From Raineyella sp. LH-20 (GTDB taxonomy: Bacteria; Actinomycetota; Actinomycetes; Propionibacteriales; Propionibacteriaceae): DNA of 64,000 nucleotides. The notes beneath the pieces were generated by a model. It made no database searches. It saw only the letters and a program-made list of their open reading frames with translations, and was not told the DNA's origin. Below, piece after piece: positions 59,160 to 64,000 of the stretch. The stretch covers positions 2,976,001 through 3,040,000 of the forward strand of contig NZ_CP137003.1 in the NCBI RefSeq assembly GCF_033110965.1, read 5' to 3'. How positions within the stretch are numbered: position 1 is the stretch's first letter; each line of letters opens with the position of its first letter. The position numbers and the translations under genes were made by a program.

Positions 59160-60877
59160 AGGAACTCCTTGTCATCACTGCGTGCCACCCAGGCGGAGAA
59201 GGTCTCCCCCGCCAGGCGCTGGTCCAGGAAACGTCGTACCACGCGCTCAACGTAGCCTGGAAGGTCCTCCGCGCTCACCTTGAGCCCGCGGACGGTACGG
59301 CCGAGGCCGGCCTCGTCACGGTCGGCCGACGCCAGGCCTCCACCCAGGTGGACCTGGAAGCCGAACTCCGAGCCGCCCAGCAGCTGGCCCTTCAGGCCGA
59401 TGTCGGAGGTCTGGATCCGGGCACAGGAGTTGGGGCAGCCGTTGATCCCCAGACTGATCGGGGTGTCGAGGTCGACGCCGGCGAGGCGCTCCTCGAGCTC
59501 GTCGATCACCCGGGCGGCCAGCCCCTTGGTCTCGACGAAGGCGAGCTTGCAGTACTCGATGCCGGTGCAGGCCATCGTCGAGCGACGGAACGGGCTGGGC
59601 CGGGCGCTGAGGCCGACGGCATCCATCGCCGCGACCAGCTCCTCGACCTTGTCCGGGTCGACGTCGAGGACGAGCAGCTTCTGGTGCGGGGTGAAGCTGA
59701 TCCGCCGCGAGCCGGCCGCCTCGGCCAGCTCGACGATCCTGGCCAGTCGGCTCCCGCCGATCCGCCCGACGGTCGGAGCGAAGCCGACGTACTTGCGGCC
59801 GTCCTTCTGGTCGTGGATGCCGACGTGGTCGCCGGAGGTGCCGTTGGAGACCGGGGCGATGCCGTCCGGCAACGTACGGTGCAGGTACTCGTCCTGCAGC
59901 ACCTGGCGGAACTTCTCCGCGCCCCAGTCGGCGATCAGGAACTTCAGCCGGGCCTTGTTGCGCAGCCGGCGGTAGCCGTAGTCACGGAAGATCGAGATGA
60001 CGCCGGCCCACACCTCGGCGGCCTCCTCGGGACGGACGAAGACGCCGATCCGCTCGGCGAAGCGCGGCGCGGTGGACAGCCCGCCGCCGACCCACAGGTC
60101 GTAGCCGACCCCGTGCTCCGGGTGACGTACGCCGACGAAGGAGATGTCGTTGATCTCGTGGACGACGTCGAGGCTCGGGTGCCCGGTGATCGCCGTCTTG
60201 AACTTCCGCGGCAGGTTGGTGAAGGCGGCGGTGTTGATGTACTTCTCGCGGATCTCCTCGATCAGCGGCGTGGGATCGATGATCTCGTCGGCGGCGATGC
60301 CGGCCACCGGGCTGCCGAGGAAGCCGCGCGGGGTGTCGCCGCAGGAGGTGATGGTGTCCAGGCCGACTTCGTCGAGCCGACGCCACAGCTCGGGCACGTC
60401 CTCGATCTGCACCCAGTGCAGCTGGATGTTCTGCCGATCGGTGATGTCCAGGCTGTCGCGGGCGAGGTCCTGGGAGATCGCGGCGATCGCGCGCACCTGC
60501 TCGGTGCTGAGGATGCGGCCGTCGACCCGGATCCGCTGCATGAAGTACTGCGAGGACAGCTCGGCGTCGGTGAGCTTGCCGGTCCGGGTGGCGTCGAGGG
60601 TCTGGTCGCGCTGGGTGTAGAGGCCCCACCAGCGCATCCGGCCGAAGAGGTCGTCGACCGGGATCGACGCGAAGCCTTCCTTGGCGTACGTCTCGAGGAT
60701 CCGGTCACGGACGTTGATGCCGTCGTCCTCGGCCTTGAAGACCTCGTTGGGGTTGAGCGGCGTACGGCCGTCGACGGCCCACTGACCGTTGGAGCGGTCC
60801 TTCTTGGGGCCTCGGACGCGCTCCGCCACGGGGGCGTGTCCGGGGCTGGTCGTGGTGGTCGTACGGTCGTGGGACAC
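59156..60877 (-). CDS. sir: Ferredoxin-dependent sulfite (or nitrite) reductase
   Basis: A 573-residue siroheme/[4Fe-4S] reductase. The cluster-siroheme ligands are in MACTGIEYCKLAF and INGCPNSCARIQ, with two ferredoxin-like half domains repeated around them. Placement at the head of a cysH-cysD-cysN-cbiX operon argues for sulfite to sulfide, as in mycobacterial SirA. Nitrite reductase is the alternative by sequence family. GTG at 60877 with GAGGAGA is the likely start. The frame is open a further 32 codons upstream but lacks a site there. Confidence 0.95.
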   Translation of the reverse strand: MSHDRTTTTTSPGHAPVAERVRGPKKDRSNGQWAVDGRTPLNPNEVFKAEDDGINVRDRILETYAKEGFASIPVDDLFGRMRWWGLYTQRDQTLDATRTGKLTDAELSSQYFMQRIRVDGRILSTEQVRAIAAISQDLARDSLDITDRQNIQLHWVQIEDVPELWRRLDEVGLDTITSCGDTPRGFLGSPVAGIAADEIIDPTPLIEEIREKYINTAAFTNLPRKFKTAITGHPSLDVVHEINDISFVGVRHPEHGVGYDLWVGGGLSTAPRFAERIGVFVRPEEAAEVWAGVISIFRDYGYRRLRNKARLKFLIADWGAEKFRQVLQDEYLHRTLPDGIAPVSNGTSGDHVGIHDQKDGRKYVGFAPTVGRIGGSRLARIVELAEAAGSRRISFTPHQKLLVLDVDPDKVEELVAAMDAVGLSARPSPFRRSTMACTGIEYCKLAFVETKGLAARVIDELEERLAGVDLDTPISLGINGCPNSCARIQTSDIGLKGQLLGGSEFGFQVHLGGGLASADRDEAGLGRTVRGLKVSAEDLPGYVERVVRRFLDQRLAGETFSAWVARSDDKEFL

Positions 60878-60918
60878 CGGGTCTCCTCGGGCTTCGGGGC
60901 AGATCGTCACTGCCGCGT

Positions 60919-60985
60919 CCGACGGTCCGGACGCGCACCGGGTGTGCTGGGGGCAACACACCGTCGGTATCACCTGAGGTTAACC
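60919..60985 (-). promoter_or_regulatory. Structured leader and AT-rich promoter region of the sulfur operon
   Basis: CCGACGGT (60919-60926) pairs with ACCGTCGG (60960-60967) around a GCAC/GTGC hairpin. Just upstream lies an AT-rich island (about 60978-61012) with the palindrome GGTTAACC (60978-60985), conspicuous in this GC-rich DNA. It probably contains the promoter and a regulator site. No known riboswitch was recognised. Confidence 0.4.
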
Positions 60986-61056
60986 ATCCCATAGTGAAAA
61001 GTAAAACCTGTGAGGCGTTCCACAGCCTTCCCGAGTGACGTGCCGCCCGGCGGCGC

Positions 61057-62016
61057 TCAATCGACCACCCGGGTGTGCCATCCGGCGACCGGGACCGGCG
61101 GTGTGCCACAGGATTCGGGGCGGAGTTCGTCGCTGACCGTACGGGTGACCTCGACGACCGTCCGGTCGGTGCCCGCCCCGACTGTCACCCGCCAGCGATC
61201 CTCGCCGAGCGGGCCGGCGGGCTGCACCGGCGGGCCGGGCAGGGACAGGTCCCCGGTGGCGCGGCGCTGGGCCAGTTCGGCCGCCTGCTGGGGGCGTTGC
61301 AGGCAGCTGCGCCCGCGGTAGTGGGCGGCGTCGGCCAGACCGGCCGGGATGCGGCCGAGGTCTGCGGCGTGCAGTGCCGCCACGATGCTCGTCTGGTCCA
61401 GGCGGGCGTACGAGACCCCGTACGGCAGCACGGTGGCGGTGGGGGCGAACCGATGTCCGCCGAGGTGGGTGGTCTCGACGACGCGCCCGGGTGCGGCCCG
61501 GTGGGCGATCGCCGCCAGTGGCCGACCGTCGAGTGCGCAGCACTGGTCACGTTTGCCGTTGGTGCAGACCAGCAGGACCGGCCGGGGATCGGCCGCCAGC
61601 TCGGGCAGCGCGGCGAGCAGCCGGTCGGGCGTCGGGTCGGCCAGCGTGTCGACGGGCAGCTCGAGCAGCCGCTCGGGCGCGGCGACCGTGCCACGGACCA
61701 GCCAGGGCCGGTCGGCCGGGCCGCCGCTGACGATCACCCGACGACTGGCGAGGTGGCGGTCGGGATGGGCGCCCGGCTCGCGCATCAGGGCGAACCGGCC
61801 GCCGACGGCGCTGACGGCGGCATCCAGCCGGGCGCCGACCTGCGGATCAAGCCGGGACTGTGTCGCGGCCTTGGCACCCCATGGTCCGTCCTGCTCGAGG
61901 ACCACCCAGCAGACCGCCTCGGCGGCCGTCCCTGCCGCCTGTTCCCCCGCGTCGACGGAACGGAGCGCGCAGCGCTCGGTCGATCCGTGGGGGTGCTGCA
62001 GGTGTGTCCGGTCCAT
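61057..62016 (-). CDS. Sucrase/ferredoxin-like family protein
   Basis: A 319-residue protein of the PF06999-type family. A thioredoxin-like ferredoxin fold is indicated by VLLVCTNGKRDQCCALDG (Cys151, 159, 160) and HLGGHRFAPTATVLPYG, which resemble the [2Fe-2S]-binding thioredoxin-like ferredoxins. There is an additional C-terminal domain with RGRSCLQRPQQAAELA. It lies 179 bases upstream of the sir operon on the same strand. A redox role, perhaps supplying electrons to sulfite reductase, is a contextual guess. Confidence 0.82.
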   Translation of the reverse strand: MDRTHLQHPHGSTERCALRSVDAGEQAAGTAAEAVCWVVLEQDGPWGAKAATQSRLDPQVGARLDAAVSAVGGRFALMREPGAHPDRHLASRRVIVSGGPADRPWLVRGTVAAPERLLELPVDTLADPTPDRLLAALPELAADPRPVLLVCTNGKRDQCCALDGRPLAAIAHRAAPGRVVETTHLGGHRFAPTATVLPYGVSYARLDQTSIVAALHAADLGRIPAGLADAAHYRGRSCLQRPQQAAELAQRRATGDLSLPGPPVQPAGPLGEDRWRVTVGAGTDRTVVEVTRTVSDELRPESCGTPPVPVAGWHTRVVD

Positions 62017-62038
62017 CGGTGCTCCTCGCCGTCGGTGC

Positions 62039-62054
62039 GGCCCGCAGGCGGGCC
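62039..62054 (-). terminator. Short hairpin after the Nudix gene
   Basis: GGCCCG and CGGGCC flank a CAGG tetraloop at 62039-62054. A second small hairpin (62060-62065 with 62073-62078) lies beside it. Confidence 0.45.
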
Positions 62055-62135
62055 GACCACCACCATGCCACGTGGTGGCGGCGTCGGGGCGTGGGTGGTC
62101 GAAGCACCCAGCCGGTGACCGGCACCCCGCTCAGC

Positions 62136-62579
62136 TCAGGAGCGGGCCGCGGCGCCGATCATCAGGTCCCGCAGCGCGATCACGATCGCGTCGTCGGCGG
62201 GCAGCCAGCCGACGCTGTCCAGGTCGTCGAGGCCGAGCCACCGCAGCCGGTCGTGCGCCGGACCGGGGCGTACGTCGACGCGATCGGGAAGGGCGAGCCA
62301 GACCCGGATCCGCCAGCCCTCGACGATCGGCCACGCGCCGTCCGGCATCGGCCCGAGCAGCGGCGCGCCGACGGTGATCTGCAGGGACAGCTCCTCGACC
62401 AGCTCGCGGTGCAGCGCCGCGATCGGGTCCTCCCCCGGCTCGACCTTGCCGCCGGGGAACTCCCAGCCGCCGGCGTGGGAGGTGGCGTGGCGGCGGGCCG
62501 CCAGCAGACGGGTCGGCCGGGTCAGATCGTCGACCAGAGCGGCTGCGACGACGAGGTGCCGGTCGCGGGGGAAGCTCAT
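62136..62579 (-). CDS. Nudix hydrolase, MutT-like
   Basis: A 147-residue Nudix protein. The box GGKVEPGEDPIAALHRELVEELSL (43-66) keeps the metal-binding Glu residues, with the usual late Gly changed to Ser. The fold and length match MutT/8-oxo-dGTPase-like enzymes that clean nucleotide pools, but many Nudix enzymes have other substrates. ATG 62579 is preferred over GTG 62588. It stands alone between two hairpins. Confidence 0.9.
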   Translation of the reverse strand: MSFPRDRHLVVAAALVDDLTRPTRLLAARRHATSHAGGWEFPGGKVEPGEDPIAALHRELVEELSLQITVGAPLLGPMPDGAWPIVEGWRIRVWLALPDRVDVRPGPAHDRLRWLGLDDLDSVGWLPADDAIVIALRDLMIGAAARS

Positions 62580-62647
62580 GGGTGCCACTCTTTCACGCGC
62601 GCTGATCGACGGTGGAGGCAGGGGCGGCCGAGGCCACCGGGACGGCG

Positions 62648-62682
62648 ATGGACGCCGCGACCGGGACGGTCACGGCGTCCAT
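62648..62682 (-). terminator. Hairpin after the 5'-nucleotidase gene
   Basis: ATGGACGCCG (62648-62657) pairs perfectly with CGGCGTCCAT (62673-62682) with a 15-base loop, 30 bases after the nucleotidase stop. Confidence 0.65.
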
Positions 62683-62712
62683 GCCGGCCGGTCCACGGCC
62701 GGAAGGATCGGC

Positions 62713-64000
62713 TCAGGAGACGGGAGTGCCGTCGACGGTGAGTGTCCAGTTGTGGACGAAGAAGTCGGCGGGGTCGAGGGTCTGGTGCGCCACTGCCCAG
62801 TCGATCAGCAGCTGGCGGATCTCGGCAAGGTCGTTGTAGACCACCGGGGCCTGGGCGATGTGCGGGAAGTTGCCGCCACCGGAGCGTCGGTAGTTGTTCA
62901 CCGCGACCACGAACTGCTGGTCGGCGGCCACCGGGGTGCCGTTCAGCGTCAGGTTCTCGATCCGCTGGCCGACCGGCTGCGCGACGTCGATCTGGTAGTC
63001 GACGCCGGAGATGATGTCGTAGTTGTAGTCCCAGACCGTCTGGCCGCCGTACACCACCTGGGTCATCGTCTCGGGGTCGAAGGTGCCGCCGGCCGGGACC
63101 TGGCCGAAGTACTTGGCGGAGTTTTCGAGGTAGTCCTTGACCTGGGCGCCGGTCATCACGACGGCTTCCAGGGTGTTGTCGTAGATGTAGAGCCCGGCCA
63201 TGTCGCGGACGGACACGTCGCCCTGCGGGAAGACCGCGGTGCGGCTGAACGGCGCGGCGATCGACAGCACCGGCAGGTCGGCGTACTGGCCGCCGGCGAG
63301 CGCCTTGGTGACCGTCTCGGTCTGGACCATCTGGATGTAGTCGATGATCGCGGTGTCCTTGTAGCGGCTCTCGGTGGCCGGCAGCTGCTGGGTGGACGTG
63401 GCGATCGTGGTGTTGACGTAGTCGACGGTCGCCCGGTGGTCGGCCGCGGTCGCGTCGAGCACCTTCTGGCTGGCCGGGTAGTGGGCCGGATTGAGGGAGG
63501 CGGCGCTGGCCTTGGCGACCTGCCACTTCCCCTTGACCTTGGTCAGGTCGAAGGTGACGTCGGCGACGGTCTGGGCGAAGTTGCGGGGCTGGACCATCAG
63601 CACCTGCGTGCCGTCGACCTTGTTGGCGATGTACTGCTGGGTCACCAGCTGGTGGGTGTGGCCCATCACGATGGCGTCGATGCCGGGCACCTGCTCGGCG
63701 ATCTGGTCCGACGGGTTCTCGGGGCCGAGGGTGGTGGTGTCGTAGCTGGACGGGCCGGTGCCGGCGTGGCTCATCACCACGACGATGTCGGCCCCGGCCG
63801 CGCGCACCTGCGGCACCCACTTCTTGGCGGAGGTGACCATGTCCTCGATGGTCACCAGATCGACGTGACCGTGCCCAAGCCCGGCCTGAACTTCTTGGCG
63901 GAGGTGACCATGTCCTCGATGGTCACCTTGCCCTCGAGGTTGGCCTTGTCCCAGATCATCGAGCCGGGCGTGGTGATGCCGATGATGCCGATCTTCACCG
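62713..64000 (-). pseudogene. 5'-nucleotidase/2',3'-cyclic phosphodiesterase, split by a 71-bp duplication
   Basis: This is a calcineurin-type metallophosphatase with a 5'-nucleotidase C-terminal domain (VVVMSHAG, IVMGHTHQ, AVNNYRRSGGGNFP). The upstream part enters from beyond the window as VKIGIIGITTPGSMIWDKANLEGK, matching the normal protein, and reaches VTIEDMVTSAKK. There a 71-bp duplication shifts the frame: the upstream frame runs into FRPGLGTVTSIW and a TGA at 63852-63854. The downstream 380-residue ORF begins at GTG 63855, inside a GTGA overlap with that TGA, and repeats VTIEDMVTSAKK before continuing WVPQVRAAGAD. Removing one repeat restores one frame. It is either a broken gene, a reversible phase switch, a coupled split protein, or an assembly error. 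Confidence 0.8.
63820..63927. repeat. 37-bp direct repeat offset by 71 bp
   Basis: The 37 bases at 63820-63856 recur identically at 63891-63927, separated by 34 unrelated bases. The 71-bp offset is not a multiple of three and causes the frameshift in the nucleotidase gene. Confidence 0.95.

Noticed and set aside
63820-63927. Insertion sequence footprint in the nucleotidase gene
   Set aside because: The duplication is 37 bp with 34 bases between, far too long for a target-site duplication, and no terminal inverted repeats are present.

Overview
The window is high-GC DNA (about 70 percent by eye) packed with short intergenic gaps, many GTG starts and many 4-base stop/start overlaps. It looks like an actinobacterial chromosome. 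The best lineage clue is a fused bluB-cobT gene at 26813-28690, an arrangement known from Propionibacterium. CycA-, DprE1- and GabD2-like proteins also fit Actinobacteria. No rRNA, tRNA, phage, transposase or CRISPR array was seen. The content is mostly housekeeping and transport, without a clear genomic island.

Layout. 1-1091: end of a YeiH-type exporter and a small unknown gene. 1273-4508: xylose-type ABC uptake operon (xylF-G-H order). 4690-6867: a primase-polymerase/LigC-type ligase fusion. 6830-9878: TetR regulator, MFS drug exporter and small hydrolase. 10013-19704: mixed singletons (DUF4342, mannosyltransferase-like protein, CycA permease, DUF1810, GabD2, ClC channel, PAS protein, a degenerate phosphatase-like protein, ArfB, a small membrane protein). 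19737-26109: a six-gene, translationally chained ABC efflux operon with two ATPases, two ABC-2 permeases and two HlyD-like adaptors. 26184-31761: DUF309, BluB-CobT, zinc alcohol dehydrogenase, GlnRS. 31834-36180: an unknown membrane/hydrolase pair, a glutamine amidotransferase, a coiled-coil membrane protein and FKBP. 36264-41843: DedA, DUF1697, GtrA, DprE1, PAC2 and GlpX. 42265-47597: SatD plus membrane partner, a lone Hsp70-like protein, Rieske lipoprotein, HAD hydrolase, YchJ and Tpx. 47684-55255: flavodoxin, IlvD and the large NAD-glutamate dehydrogenase. 55398-60877: assimilatory sulfate reduction operon (sir-cysH-cysD-cysN-cbiX). 61057 to the end: sucrase/ferredoxin-like protein, Nudix hydrolase and a 5'-nucleotidase split by a 71-bp duplication.

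Two genome-scale signals are not explained by the genes. First, the palindromic hexamer CGTACG occurs about 120 times (my count by eye), in all three codon frames and in intergenic hairpins, several-fold above a composition estimate. Second, short tandem duplications, mostly 16-18 bp, sit at gene starts and stops throughout. Several have a 17-bp period and contain ATGA, so they automatically create chains of tiny ORFs whose stop overlaps the next start. Related leader ORFs precede gabD2, ychJ, gdh and a membrane-protein operon. These could be slippage products, translational regulators, or partly assembly artefacts. They are the most unusual thing here.
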